The position numbers and the translations under genes were made by a program. Below are positions 42,497 to 51,987 of a stretch of 64,000 nucleotides of DNA, in pieces. The stretch comes from Weeksellaceae bacterium TAE3-ERU29 (GTDB taxonomy: Bacteria > Bacteroidota > Bacteroidia > Flavobacteriales > Weeksellaceae). The number at the start of each line of letters is the position of its first letter. Position 1 is the first letter of the stretch. The notes beneath the pieces were generated by a model. That model did not search any database. It was not told where the DNA came from and saw only the letters and a list, made by a program, of their open reading frames with translations. The DNA lies in assembly GCA_019218445.1 (NCBI GenBank), contig JAHUUM010000003.1, positions 88,720 through 152,719 of the forward strand, read 5' to 3'.

Positions 42497-43846
42497 TTAT
42501 TCAGGAACTACAAATTTTTCGATTCTCTTCTCAATGTCATTGTGGATTCCATACTTTGAAATCATTAGAGATTTAGATTCTTGAAGTGTTAACAAATCAT
42601 CTATTAATCTGTAATAATCAAGGTTTTCTTCACATATTTCTGTTAAGACATCTTTTTCAGTGATACTTAACATAGAAATGTTCTTTGTGCTAAGTTCCTT
42701 ATGATACACTTTTTGATAGATATCATGAACACTATAGTCAAAAATCATATCTCTATGCCATATAACTTGAATGGCAATTAATTCCTGATTTGATATTAAA
42801 GTCACATGTGGTTTTGTTTCTTGTATTTCAAGTTGAATTCTTAGGAGTCGTTCTAAAATTTCACTTCTATATTTAGGTGTGTAATTTCCCTGATTGTGAC
42901 CGTCGTCAGTAACTGCTCGTTGTCCATTTCTTCTGGTCTCCATTCTGTTTTTACTTAGATTTCTACCCTCAACTAATTCATCCCTCATCACCATCATAGG
43001 AGTCATCCATTCTTGCCCATTAGCTACCAAAGCAGACATAGATTTATCTTTTTTTACTACAGTACAAGTCCAACATCCAAATCTACTCTGTCCACACGAA
43101 GTGTGGTTTTTATTAGTAACTACAGTAGGACATTCATAGTCATCAGCACTGGCATCAGCATATATTTTAAATAAAATAGAATTATCGAATCCCCAAGGAG
43201 ATGGCACGGCGTTAATTATATACCAAATTTCCTCTATTAACATGCTTTTTATCGGAGCATATACATAAGTATTTGGAGAAGTGTTGTGCTTAGATAATCT
43301 TTTTCCCTTAACTTCATGCTTTTTAATAGAGTTTGCTCTTGTTACACTCTCCTCATAACGAGTTCCCAATAATACAATAGCCTCTCCCATTTCATCTATT
43401 TGAGTTAATAAAAAATCAGAAGTGGGCTTTATTTTTAGTCTATCAGTACACCATCTGAAGGTGTTATTTGGGACAGGATATCCTCTTCCAATTACATTAA
43501 TCCAAAAATTCTCTTCTAATTTCGGAGTTGTTTTTTTTACATAAACAGGAAGTTCCTTCTCTTTTGAAGCTCTTTTTATATGTGACAAAACATCACTAAC
43601 ATACTCTTCTATAATAGGGTTTTCAACCATTGTATCATTACATACAACATAAACCGGGCGTATGAGCTCTATTGACTTTTCTTTTAACCTCTCTAAAGCT
43701 ATCCATACGAGAGTTAGCAAGACGGTACTGTCTTTACCTCCACTGAAGCCAATTATCCATGGACGCTCCTTGTTTTTATCAGAGAAAGCATACTGATCCA
43801 TCAACTCTTCAATTATAGACTCTACCTTCTTAGATCTAATTTCCAT
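42497..43846 (-). CDS. dndC: DNA sulfur modification protein DndC (PAPS-reductase-like)
   Basis: Iron-sulfur ATP pyrophosphatase that activates the DNA backbone for sulfur insertion. The PP-loop SGGKDS is at 35-40. C133 in FRWCTDR and the later cluster C239, C251, C258 and C261 (SCGQSRFGCWTC) supply cluster ligands. LGTRYEESVTRA (160-171) is also typical of DndC. The 449 residues make it shorter than E. coli DndC. It is first of the minus-strand operon. No dndB or dndA precedes it; cysteine desulfurase may come from IscS or SufS elsewhere. No exact -7 box is seen upstream. Confidence 0.94.
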   Translation of the reverse strand: MEIRSKKVESIIEELMDQYAFSDKNKERPWIIGFSGGKDSTVLLTLVWIALERLKEKSIELIRPVYVVCNDTMVENPIIEEYVSDVLSHIKRASKEKELPVYVKKTTPKLEENFWINVIGRGYPVPNNTFRWCTDRLKIKPTSDFLLTQIDEMGEAIVLLGTRYEESVTRANSIKKHEVKGKRLSKHNTSPNTYVYAPIKSMLIEEIWYIINAVPSPWGFDNSILFKIYADASADDYECPTVVTNKNHTSCGQSRFGCWTCTVVKKDKSMSALVANGQEWMTPMMVMRDELVEGRNLSKNRMETRRNGQRAVTDDGHNQGNYTPKYRSEILERLLRIQLEIQETKPHVTLISNQELIAIQVIWHRDMIFDYSVHDIYQKVYHKELSTKNISMLSITEKDVLTEICEENLDYYRLIDDLLTLQESKSLMISKYGIHNDIEKRIEKFVVPE

Positions 43847-44082
43847 TTTATAAAAGACGTGTTTATGTGTTGTATATTTATATAAAGCAGTTTCTATCTA
43901 TTATTTTTACAATAAACTACCAACCTGCGAATCTATTATTTTTTTGTAAAGATAGGAAAAAAATCTGTACTACTATACGGATACTTTATATGATTCATTA
44001 AATAAGATTCTTTTTATTTACGCTTAAAAACCAGTAAAATAGATATTTATAAAATATTAGAGATATAGTCTAACCGTATAAC
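43847..44082. other. AT-rich spacer at the island edge
   Basis: No gene or RNA is supported in this 236-base stretch ahead of dndC. It contains a short direct repeat around TCTATTATTTTT (near 43900 and 43935) and presumably the dndC promoter, though no exact TAnnTTTG match was found. Confidence 0.4.
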
Positions 44083-44334
44083 TTACAACCTCCTTTTAAA
44101 CCTCTTTCTCTGGTTCTGCTCTTGTGATAGTTTTTGCTCTTTTCGTTCTTTATAGTAATCAATCATCTCCTTCATCTTCTTATTCTTAACCAAAATTGTA
44201 ATAAAAGCATTTATTGGGATTCCATTTTCCTGAGATAGCTTTTCACAAATATTCGCAAGTTCATTTTTAATCTCTTGAGAAGTTAATCCAAAAATAAGAA
44301 AAAAATCGTATTTCTCTTTACAAAGAGATACGGC
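44083..44334 (-). pseudogene. 3' remnant of an unidentified gene
   Basis: A minus-strand frame open for 83 codons that ends in TAA at 44083-44085 but has no ATG, GTG or TTG near its upstream end, where an in-frame stop lies at 44335-44337. The translation is protein-like: KEKYDFFLIFGLTSQEIKNE, then LANICEKLSQENGIPINAFI, then MKEMIDYYKERKEQKLSQEQ and a very basic end RKRFKRRL. I do not recognise the family. The likely reading is the C-terminal piece of a gene whose front was lost when sequences were rearranged between the dnd island and hisS. A short ORF from an internal ATG is less likely. Confidence 0.45.
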
Positions 44335-44373
44335 TTATTATTTATAGCCAATTTCTTATGTTGTATAAAATGC

Positions 44374-44403
44374 TTTGTATTATCAATGGATTAAGTATTT
44401 TTG
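44374..44403 (+). promoter_or_regulatory. hisS promoter (-33 and -7)
   Basis: TTTG at 44374-44377 and TATTTTTG at 44396-44403 are 18 bases apart, a good Bacteroidetes promoter, 38 bases before the hisS ATG at 44442. Confidence 0.75.
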
Positions 44404-44441
44404 CAAACGGAAAAGCATTAACGAATAAAACTAAATTTTAA

Positions 44442-45812
44442 ATGAAACCATCTTTAGCCAAAGGAACAAGGGATTTTTTACCCGATGATGTAAAAAAGAG
44501 ACAATATATTATAGATACATTAAAGAAAAGCTTTGAGTTATACGGATTTTCTCCGATAGAAACACCGGCATTCGAGAATTTATCTACACTTACCGGGAAA
44601 TATGGAGAAGAAGGAGATCGGTTGATTTTTAAAATATTAAATTCGGGAGATTTTCTAAAGAAAATAAAGACCGAAGATTTAAACAATGAAAATCCGAATG
44701 CGGTTGCTCCAAAGGTTTCTGACAGAGCATTACGATATGATTTAACTGTTCCATTCGCAAGATTTGTAGTACAACATCAAAACGAATTAAATTTTCCGTT
44801 TAAGCGTTATCAAATTCAGCCGGTTTGGCGAGCAGACCGTCCGCAAAAGGGGCGTTTTAGAGAGTTTTATCAGTGTGATGCAGATGTTGTCGGGAGTGAG
44901 TCTTTATGGCAAGAGGTAGAACTTATTCAATTATATGATGCGGGGTTTTCAGACTTAGGCTTATCGGTAGAAATTCATTTAAATAATAGAAAAATATTAA
45001 GCGGATTGGCTGAGGTGGCTAATATTCAAGACCAATTAATAGATTTTACAGTGGCTTTGGATAAGTTAGATAAAATCGGACAAGAAGCTGTAGAGCAAGA
45101 AATGCTTAATAAAGGAATTTCTAAAGAATCAATAGAAATATTAGTTCCAATATTTAATATTTCGGGTGGTTTTAAAACACAATTAGAGGCTTTAAAACCA
45201 ATTTTAGAAAAGTCTGAAACAGGATTAAAAGGAATAGAAGAATTAAGTTTTATTAATGAACAAATTGAATCTATCGGTTTAAATAAGGCTGAATTAAAGC
45301 TGAACTTAACTTTGGCAAGAGGTTTAGATTATTATACGGGAGCAATTTTAGAAGTGAAAGCTAAAGGCGTAGAAATGGGTTCTATCGGTGGAGGTGGAAG
45401 ATACAATGATTTAACGGGAATTTTTGGACTTAAAAATATGCCGGGTGTAGGTGTTTCTTTCGGGTTAGACAGAATTTATTTAGTATTGGAAGAATTAAAT
45501 TTATTCCCTGATTTTGCTACGGAGAAAATCAAGGTTTTATTTATAAACTTTGGAGAAAAAGAGGCTTTAGCTTCTTTAAAAGTGATAAATCGATTGAGAA
45601 AAGCTGGAATAGAAGCAGAGCTTTACCCTGATGATGCTAAAATGAAAAAACAATTTTCTTATGCCGATAAAGGAAACTTTACACATGTGGTAATGATTGG
45701 TACAGATGAAATGAATAAAGGTGTTTTATCTTTAAAAGATTTAAAAACGGGAGAACAAAGTGTGGTTCAACAAGGAGAATTGGTAGAAACATTTCAACGG
45801 ATAAAAGAATAA
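44442..45812 (+). CDS. hisS: histidine-tRNA ligase
   Basis: Class II aminoacyl-tRNA synthetase charging tRNA-His. The 456 residues contain [10 protein letters not shown] at the start, motif 1 region [12 protein letters not shown], motif 2 [25 protein letters not shown], the histidine-binding [11 protein letters not shown], motif 3 in GGGGRYNDL ... GVSFGLDRI, and an anticodon-binding C-terminal domain. Single gene with its own promoter and terminator, serving as the chromosomal boundary of the dnd island. Confidence 0.97.
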   Translation: MKPSLAKGTRDFLPDDVKKRQYIIDTLKKSFELYGFSPIETPAFENLSTLTGKYGEEGDRLIFKILNSGDFLKKIKTEDLNNENPNAVAPKVSDRALRYDLTVPFARFVVQHQNELNFPFKRYQIQPVWRADRPQKGRFREFYQCDADVVGSESLWQEVELIQLYDAGFSDLGLSVEIHLNNRKILSGLAEVANIQDQLIDFTVALDKLDKIGQEAVEQEMLNKGISKESIEILVPIFNISGGFKTQLEALKPILEKSETGLKGIEELSFINEQIESIGLNKAELKLNLTLARGLDYYTGAILEVKAKGVEMGSIGGGGRYNDLTGIFGLKNMPGVGVSFGLDRIYLVLEELNLFPDFATEKIKVLFINFGEKEALASLKVINRLRKAGIEAELYPDDAKMKKQFSYADKGNFTHVVMIGTDEMNKGVLSLKDLKTGEQSVVQQGELVETFQRIKE

Positions 45813-45823
45813 TAATTATTTAT

Positions 45824-45858
45824 AAAGCCTTTGATTTTAGCAAATTAAAGGCTTTTTT
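45824..45858 (+). terminator. hisS terminator
   Basis: AAAGCCTTTGATTT (45824-45837) pairs with AAATTAAAGGCTTT (45842-45855) with one G-U pair, followed by a T run, 11 bases after the hisS stop. Confidence 0.88.
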
Positions 45859-45984
45859 ATTATACCGAAACATTGATAGAAAATAGGCTTAACAGACTTT
45901 AACTGCGATAATGGAATATTATTTGTTAAAATATCAATGATTTTTATCAAATTTGATGTATTAAAATTAACTTACAAAATAAAT

Positions 45985-46983
45985 ATGCCTTTAGAAGAAT
46001 ATAATATTCAAGAAGTTTCTGAAATAGTACAAGCACAGTCTGCTAAGTTTACTATATTGTCTAATGAACTGAAAAAAGTAATTTTTGGACAAGAGAAAAT
46101 GGTAGAAAGCCTTTTGATTGGCTTGCTCAGCAATGGACATATTCTTTTGGAGGGAGTTCCCGGGTTAGCGAAGACTCTGGCTATAAAAACATTATCAGAT
46201 GCAGTGCATGGTAAGTTTTCTCGAATTCAGTTTACACCGGATTTATTACCTGCAGATGTTGTGGGAACGCTTATTTATAACGCAAAAGAAAATGATTTTA
46301 CCATAAAAAAAGGACCTATTTTCGCTAATTTTGTTTTGGCAGATGAAATAAACCGAGCACCCGCAAAAGTACAATCGGCACTTTTAGAGGCAATGCAGGA
46401 AAAGCAAGTAACCATTGGCGATGAAACTTTCCGTTTAGAAGAGCCTTTTTTAGTATTAGCGACTCAAAATCCGGTAGACCAAGAAGGGACTTATTTATTA
46501 CCTGAAGCACAAATGGATAGATTCATGCTGAAAACAGTAATTAGTTACCCTGATTATGAATCTGAAAGGCAAATAATGAGGCATAATATCAATAATTCTT
46601 TCCCGAAAGTACAATCAATCATGGCAAAAGAAGATTTGTTGGTAGCGAGAGAATCTATTTTAAAAATCTATATGGACGAGAAAATCGAACAGTATATTTT
46701 AGACTTAGTAGCTTGTTCTCGTTATCCTAAAGATTTTCAAATGCCCGATTTAGAGTGGTACATAAGATTTGGAACTTCTCCGAGGGGTAGTATTAATTTA
46801 GCGAAAGCGGCAAGAGCTCACGCATTCTTAAAAAATAGAGGTTTTGTAATTCCGGAAGATGTTAGAGCAGTGGTAAAAGATGTTTTGCGACATAGGATAG
46901 GTATTACTTATGAGGCTGAGGCAGAGAATATAACTTCTGATGATATTATAGAGAAAATCGTAAATAAAATAGCCCTTCCGTAA
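45985..46983 (+). CDS. MoxR-family AAA+ ATPase
   Basis: MoxR ATPases act as chaperones for VWA-domain partners, here those of the Bat operon. Seen: GVPGLAKT (Walker A), QFTPDLLPADVVG, LADEINRAPAKVQSALLEAM (Walker B and sensor region), ATQNPVDQEGTYLLPEAQMDRF (arginine finger region) and RFGTSPRGSI (sensor 2). The frame opens at 45937, but the ATG at 45985 (MPLEEYNIQ) is preferred, since the added 16 residues look like translated AT-rich leader. First gene of the bat operon, 18 bases before the DUF58 gene. Confidence 0.94.
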   Translation: MPLEEYNIQEVSEIVQAQSAKFTILSNELKKVIFGQEKMVESLLIGLLSNGHILLEGVPGLAKTLAIKTLSDAVHGKFSRIQFTPDLLPADVVGTLIYNAKENDFTIKKGPIFANFVLADEINRAPAKVQSALLEAMQEKQVTIGDETFRLEEPFLVLATQNPVDQEGTYLLPEAQMDRFMLKTVISYPDYESERQIMRHNINNSFPKVQSIMAKEDLLVARESILKIYMDEKIEQYILDLVACSRYPKDFQMPDLEWYIRFGTSPRGSINLAKAARAHAFLKNRGFVIPEDVRAVVKDVLRHRIGITYEAEAENITSDDIIEKIVNKIALP

Positions 46984-47001
46984 ATAAACCTTTGGTAAAT
47001 A

Positions 47002-47874
47002 ATGGACGTAAAGGAAATTCTTAAAAGAGTTCGCAGAATAGAAATTAAGTCTAAAAGGCTTACCAATCATCTGTTTATGGGAGAATACAACAGCTCTTTC
47101 AAAGGGAGGGGAATGATATTCTCGGAAGTTCGTCCGTACCAATTTGGCGATGATGTTCGTAATATCGATTGGAATAAAACAGCACATTTTGATGAGCCTT
47201 ACGTAAAGGTATTTGAAGAAGAAAGAGAAAATTCTTTAGTCTTAATGGTTGATGTTAGTGGCTCTCAGGATTTTGGAACAAGAAAACAATCAAAAAAAGA
47301 TACCATTGCAGAGATTTGTGCAACTTTAGCTTTTTCTGCGTTAGGAAATAACGATAAAGTCGGATTGATTCTATTTAGTGATGAAGTTGAGGTTTATTTA
47401 CCACCCGCAAAAGGAAGATTTCATGTTTTAAGAATAATCAGAGAGTTGGTGGAATATGAGCCTAAAAGTAAGAAAACAAGTATTCCCGGTGGAATAGATT
47501 TTTTATTAAAAACTCAAAAAAGAAAATCAATCGTGTTTCTATTGTCGGATTTTGATGATGTTGATTATAAAAAATCAATGAATGTGGCGGCGAGAAAACA
47601 TAAAATAGTTGGCATTCGGCTTTATGATAAAATCGAAAGAAATTTCCCCGATATGGGTTTTATAAATATGACTGATAATGAAACGGGAAAACAACAATTA
47701 ATAAATACATCATCAAGAAAAGTTAGAAAAAATTTCGAGAGTTATTTCCAAAAAGTAAGTGAAACTTTTTTTACGAATTTAAAAAATGCCGGTGCGGGAA
47801 CAATAGAAATTCCGACAGACGGAGATTATGTAAAAGCACTTTTAAATTATTTTAAACGTCATAAAACCGCCTAA
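47002..47874 (+). CDS. DUF58 (VWA-like) protein
   Basis: A 290-residue cytoplasmic protein that usually follows MoxR. It contains GRGMIFSEVRPYQFGDDVRNIDWNKTA, the DUF58 signature, then a VWA-like fold with a MIDAS-like VMVDVSGSQDFG-type motif and LLSDFDD. It is thought to be a substrate or partner of MoxR in envelope maintenance. It is directly adjacent (no gap) to the next gene. Confidence 0.92.
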   Translation: MDVKEILKRVRRIEIKSKRLTNHLFMGEYNSSFKGRGMIFSEVRPYQFGDDVRNIDWNKTAHFDEPYVKVFEEERENSLVLMVDVSGSQDFGTRKQSKKDTIAEICATLAFSALGNNDKVGLILFSDEVEVYLPPAKGRFHVLRIIRELVEYEPKSKKTSIPGGIDFLLKTQKRKSIVFLLSDFDDVDYKKSMNVAARKHKIVGIRLYDKIERNFPDMGFINMTDNETGKQQLINTSSRKVRKNFESYFQKVSETFFTNLKNAGAGTIEIPTDGDYVKALLNYFKRHKTA

Positions 47875-48798
47875 ATGAAAGCGATAAAAGTTTACATAAG
47901 TCTATTTATACTGCTATCCATTAACGGACTATCTCAAACAGTTTTTACGAAATTAAATCCGGATAATATTCTTGTGGGCGATACGGCGAGCTTGCAAATA
48001 GAAATTACTGTAGATAATAAAACTAAAGTAGAATTGCCTCAAATTAAAGATTCTCTCAATCAGTTTATAGAAGTTTTAAATCAAAAAAGAGATACTTTAA
48101 AATTAGGCGAAAATATAACTTACAGATGTAATTTTACGCTTACGAGTTTTGAACAAGGCGATTTTTTAGTAAACTCATTACCAATAAAAATAAATGGGAA
48201 AATAGTACAATCAGATGCGAGAGAATTGAGTGTTGCAGATTTAAAAGTAGATACTATTTCGCAAAAGATGTTCCCCATAAAACCAATTATTCCCGAAAAT
48301 TTAACGTGGTGGGATAGAAATCAGAAATTAGTTTGGTTTATAATTGGGGGAATAATGGTCGCGTTGCTATTGTTATTTGTAATTTGGTATTTTTATAAAA
48401 GATTAAAGTCGGACAAGTATATTAATTCGCCTTTGGTTCCACCTTATGATGAGGCAATGCAAAATCTAAAAAAATTAGATAAGAAAAATTATATTCAAAA
48501 CGGAGACTACAAGGCATTTTATTCTGACTTAAGTTTTATTTTAAGGCGATATTTTTCACGTAGATTTGATTTCCCTGCACAAGCTTTATTAAGTTCTGAT
48601 TTATCTGAATTTATGAAATCGAAACAACAAATCAGCTCGGAAGATGCAGAAGAATTACAACGCTTTTTAACGGATTCTGACGGTGTAAAATATGCTAAAC
48701 AGCAGATAGAAGACTTTAAACATACAGAATATAGAAATTGGGTGGAGGAAATTGTACAAAAAACTCGCCCTGTGGAAGTAGAAAATAAGCCTAATTAA
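47875..48798 (+). CDS. membrane-anchored protein of the bat operon
   Basis: A 307-residue protein with a signal peptide (SLFILLSINGLSQ), a periplasmic Ig-like domain similar to the start of BatD proteins (LNPDNILVGDTASLQIEI), one membrane helix near residue 155 (LVWFIIGGIMVALLLLFVIWYF) and a cytoplasmic helical tail (YKAFYSDLSFILRRYFSRRF). The tail resembles the C-terminal domain of BatD/DUF4381-type proteins. The exact role is unknown; place and fold suggest a Bat complex partner. Confidence 0.8.
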   Translation: MKAIKVYISLFILLSINGLSQTVFTKLNPDNILVGDTASLQIEITVDNKTKVELPQIKDSLNQFIEVLNQKRDTLKLGENITYRCNFTLTSFEQGDFLVNSLPIKINGKIVQSDARELSVADLKVDTISQKMFPIKPIIPENLTWWDRNQKLVWFIIGGIMVALLLLFVIWYFYKRLKSDKYINSPLVPPYDEAMQNLKKLDKKNYIQNGDYKAFYSDLSFILRRYFSRRFDFPAQALLSSDLSEFMKSKQQISSEDAEELQRFLTDSDGVKYAKQQIEDFKHTEYRNWVEEIVQKTRPVEVENKPN

Positions 48799-48816
48799 AA
48801 TCGGATAAGGAAAATT

Positions 48817-49824
48817 ATGACATTTTTAGAATTTGTAAATCCTTGGTTTTTATTGTTATTATTGCTGATTCCGGCAATGGTGGCTTGGCTATTTTACCTT
48901 AAAAATAAAAAACAGCAATCATTAGGAGTGCCTTCTATCAACGCGTTTGGCAGAACTGCTGATTGGTATTCAAAAATTCCTGTGTTTTTATATGCGATAA
49001 GAATGTTGGCTTTGGCTTTGCTTATAATAGCATTCGCTCGCCCCAGAAAAGTGGACGTGACTACTTATACGAAATCAGAGGAGGGGGTGGATATTATGAT
49101 GGTGGTAGATATCTCTCTAAGTATGCTGGCAAGAGATTTAAAACCGAACAGATTAGAGGCTTTAAAAAAAGTAGCAGAAAATTTTGTCTCTAAAAGACTA
49201 TCAGATAGAATAGGAATTGTAGTATATTCGGGAGATGCAGTTACGCAAGTTCCTTTAACTGCGGATAAAACTGTTCTGGAAAATACTATACACAATTTAG
49301 GTACAATGGAAGGCTTAGAGCCGGGAACTGCAATAGGTGTAGGACTGGCAACTGCAATAAATCATTTAGAGCACTCTAAAGCGAAAAGTAAGGTAGTTTT
49401 ATTAATTACCGATGGGGGAGAAAGCCCTGTGGATTTTAGTAGTAATAGAACTTATATTAGTCCGGAAGAAGCTGCTGAAGTAGCAAAAGAAAGAGGAATA
49501 AAAGTTTATACTATAGGGATAGGAACAACCGGATTTGTGCCTCCTCCAATAGGAAAAGAGTATTATCCTCAACATTTATTTAAGTTAGATGAAAATTTAT
49601 TAAAATATATAGCAGATAAAGCAAATGGAGTCTATTTTAGAGCAACGGATAATGAAAAGTTGAAGTCTATTTATAATGAAATAGATGGTTTGGAAAAATC
49701 AAAAATAAGTGAAAAAAAGTATTATAATTACTCAGAGTATTATCGGCTATTTGTAATATGGGCATTTATACTTTTATTATTAGATACGGTAGCAAGAACA
49801 TTAATTTTTAAGCGAGTAATATGA
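48817..49824 (+). CDS. batA: BatA, VWA-domain aerotolerance protein
   Basis: Inner-membrane protein of 335 residues: two N-terminal membrane helices (PWFLLLLLLIPAMVAWLFYL and a second one), a periplasmic or cytoplasmic VWA domain with the MIDAS motif DISLS near residue 94, and a C-terminal helix (LFVIWAFILLLLDTVARTL). Bat proteins support aerotolerance in Bacteroides and are linked to envelope stress. Stop and start codons of batA and batB overlap by 4 bases. Confidence 0.9.
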   Translation: MTFLEFVNPWFLLLLLLIPAMVAWLFYLKNKKQQSLGVPSINAFGRTADWYSKIPVFLYAIRMLALALLIIAFARPRKVDVTTYTKSEEGVDIMMVVDISLSMLARDLKPNRLEALKKVAENFVSKRLSDRIGIVVYSGDAVTQVPLTADKTVLENTIHNLGTMEGLEPGTAIGVGLATAINHLEHSKAKSKVVLLITDGGESPVDFSSNRTYISPEEAAEVAKERGIKVYTIGIGTTGFVPPPIGKEYYPQHLFKLDENLLKYIADKANGVYFRATDNEKLKSIYNEIDGLEKSKISEKKYYNYSEYYRLFVIWAFILLLLDTVARTLIFKRVI

Positions 49825-50828
49825 TTAGTTGGGAAAAACCTACTTACGGATTTTTATTTCTTGCGATTATTGTCGTAATATATTTGTTTTGGTATTTATA
49901 TAAATGGCAAAAAACAGCGATTAGTAAATTTGCTGATGCTCATTTAATTTCGAAGATATTAGGAAATAAAACTCCATTCAGGTTTATAACACCTAAAAGA
50001 GTTTTCTTGGTTTTATCTTTAACTTTCATGGTTTTAGCTCTTATAGGTCCTCAGTGGGGAGAAGAAAGCCAAATAATAAAACGAGAAGGCATAGACATCG
50101 TTTTTGCTGTAGACGTCTCTAATAGCATGAACGCAGAAGATGTTGCTCCATCCAGATTAGAAAAAGCTCAAAACTTTATAGAAACTTTTATAAATGAAAG
50201 CAGAGGGGATAGAATAGGCTTAGTAATTTTTGCAGGTAAAGCATTCTCCATATCTCCTTTAACAGAAGATTATATTTCTATAAATTCTTATGTAGATGCT
50301 TTTGATTCTGATCTTATTTGGGATCAAGGGACAAATTTTACAGCAGCAATTAATAATTCAGTACAGGTTTTAGGAAATAACCCACAAACTTCTAAAGTAA
50401 TAGTTTTAATCTCTGATGGCGAAAACCATGAAGGCGGAATAAATAAAGCAATAGAAAAAGCGAAAAATAATAATATAGAAATCTTTACTATGGGAATCGG
50501 CTCTGAAACTCCGACACCCATCCCTATGTACGGCCAGTTTGGAGAAGTAGAATATAAAAAAGATAAAAACGGAAAAACAGTTTTAACTACTTTCAATAGT
50601 AGGGACTTAAAGAGTATTGCACAAAAGTCTAACGGGAAATACATAAAAATAGAATCTACAAAACAAGCTACACAAGAGTTAAAATTTGCAATTGACTCAT
50701 TAAAGAAACAGTCTATTTCTGAGTCTTTAAGCATCAATAAAAAGAAACAATTTCAATGGTTTTTAGGACTTTCTATTTTATTTTTATTTATGTATAATTT
50801 AACATTTACAAATAGGATAAACCATTAA
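49821..50828 (+). CDS. batB: BatB, VWA-domain aerotolerance protein
   Basis: Second VWA protein of the operon, also 335 residues and with the same layout: N-terminal helices, FAVDVSNSMNAEDVAPSRL (MIDAS), SDGENHEGG, and a C-terminal helix (FLGLSILFLFMYNLTF). The MNAEDVAPSRLEKAQ stretch is typical of BatB. It starts within the end of batA, so the two products are likely made together and may pair. Confidence 0.9.
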   Translation: MISWEKPTYGFLFLAIIVVIYLFWYLYKWQKTAISKFADAHLISKILGNKTPFRFITPKRVFLVLSLTFMVLALIGPQWGEESQIIKREGIDIVFAVDVSNSMNAEDVAPSRLEKAQNFIETFINESRGDRIGLVIFAGKAFSISPLTEDYISINSYVDAFDSDLIWDQGTNFTAAINNSVQVLGNNPQTSKVIVLISDGENHEGGINKAIEKAKNNNIEIFTMGIGSETPTPIPMYGQFGEVEYKKDKNGKTVLTTFNSRDLKSIAQKSNGKYIKIESTKQATQELKFAIDSLKKQSISESLSINKKKQFQWFLGLSILFLFMYNLTFTNRINH

Positions 50829-50860
50829 TTTTGTAGGAGTTTATAAAAAGCGAAAAAACT

Positions 50861-51514
50861 TTGTTATTTAAACAATATTTAGTGCTGTCTATTATTTCAT
50901 GCCTTGGATTTGTGCATGAAATCAGTGGACAATCTTTGAAAGAAAGAAAAGCAATCGCTGAAGGGAATAATAATTATCTTCAGGAGAATTACCGAGCGGC
51001 AATTTCAAATTATTCTAAAGTTTTATCAACGAATGCTAAAGATATAAAAGCGAACTTCAATATAGGAAATGCATTTTATGAGACAAAGCAATATCTAAAA
51101 GCCAAAGAGCATTATCTTAAGGTGGTAGAAAATACGGCCGACTCTAAACAAAAAGCAGAAGCTTATTATAATATAGGAAACTGTTTTATGAAAGAGCATA
51201 AGTACCCAAATGCTATAGAATCTTATAAAAATGCTTTAAGAAACAATCCAAAGGATAATCAAGCAAGGTATAATCTAACTTTGGCGAGAAAATTGAATCA
51301 GACAGATAAAAAGAATTCAAAAGATAATGAGCTAAAACCTTCTGATTACGTCAAAAATAAAAAAGAAGAATCAGAAAAGGTAGCAAAAAAAGGAGATTTT
51401 ATATCAGCTTATAAAATAATGGGAGAAGCTTTAGCAAAAGATTCTTCAGCCTTATATGAGAGTGATTACTTGAAAAAGTTACAAGAGATTATAATACTTG
51501 ATACAATAGAATGA
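50861..51514 (+). CDS. batC: BatC-like TPR protein
   Basis: A 217-residue exported protein with an N-terminal signal (LVLSIISCLGFVHEISGQ) and two to three tetratricopeptide repeats between about residues 35 and 140 (ANFNIGNAFYETKQYLKAKEHY, AYYNIGNCFMKEHKYPNAIESY). The start is TTG at 50861, since no ATG precedes the signal peptide. Probably a periplasmic scaffold for BatA and BatB. Its stop overlaps the next ATG by 4 bases. Confidence 0.83.
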   Translation: MLFKQYLVLSIISCLGFVHEISGQSLKERKAIAEGNNNYLQENYRAAISNYSKVLSTNAKDIKANFNIGNAFYETKQYLKAKEHYLKVVENTADSKQKAEAYYNIGNCFMKEHKYPNAIESYKNALRNNPKDNQARYNLTLARKLNQTDKKNSKDNELKPSDYVKNKKEESEKVAKKGDFISAYKIMGEALAKDSSALYESDYLKKLQEIIILDTIE

Positions 51515-51984
51515 AAAATTGGTTTATATTTACATTAATATGTTTTTCCGGTTTTTTATGGGGGCAAAGCAGAGACGATTACTTTATTGAATCGGCTAAT
51601 TTGTTTTTAAATAATAAAAATACGGAAGCCTTAGATAAAGTAGAGGAGGGGCTTTATAAGTTTCCGAAGGATAAAAAGTTAGAAGCTCTAAAAAAGAAAC
51701 TGGAGGAGCAAAAAGAAAGTGAAAAAAATAAAAAAGAACAAAATAATAAGACGAATAAGAATAAACAAGACGAAAGAAATAACGAGAATAATAAAAAACA
51801 AGAACAAAAAGCCTCAGGAAAAGAGAAAAACCAAACAGAAGAGCCTCAAACTAACATTGATTTTAGAAAGGAAATGTATAATAGTATTTTAGAATCTTTA
51901 GAAAAAGAAGAAAAAAGGACTAAAAAACGATTGATGAGGCAAATGGGCAAAAGAGAGTATACACCAAAAGAAAAGGATTGGTAA
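51511..51984 (+). CDS. small exported charged protein of the bat operon
   Basis: A 157-residue protein with a signal peptide (WFIFTLICFSGFLWGQ), a short TPR-like helical region (YFIESANLFLNNKNTEALDKVEEGL) and a Lys/Glu/Asn-rich, probably disordered middle. The end (MYNSILESLEKEEKRTKKRLMRQM) is helical. This place in bat operons is commonly taken by a TPR or coiled-coil protein. Overlaps batC by 4 bases and lies 3 bases before batD. Confidence 0.8.
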   Translation: MKNWFIFTLICFSGFLWGQSRDDYFIESANLFLNNKNTEALDKVEEGLYKFPKDKKLEALKKKLEEQKESEKNKKEQNNKTNKNKQDERNNENNKKQEQKASGKEKNQTEEPQTNIDFRKEMYNSILESLEKEEKRTKKRLMRQMGKREYTPKEKDW

Positions 51985-51987
51985 TAT

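Noticed and set aside
42497..43846. CysH-type PAPS reductase of sulfate assimilation
   Set aside because: The PP-loop is shared, but the Cys cluster, length and dndD-dndE neighbours identify DndC.
45937..45984. Upstream ATG for the MoxR gene
   Set aside because: The extra 16 residues (MIFIKFDVLKLTYKIN) are unlike the MoxR N-terminus; the ATG at 45985 fits better.
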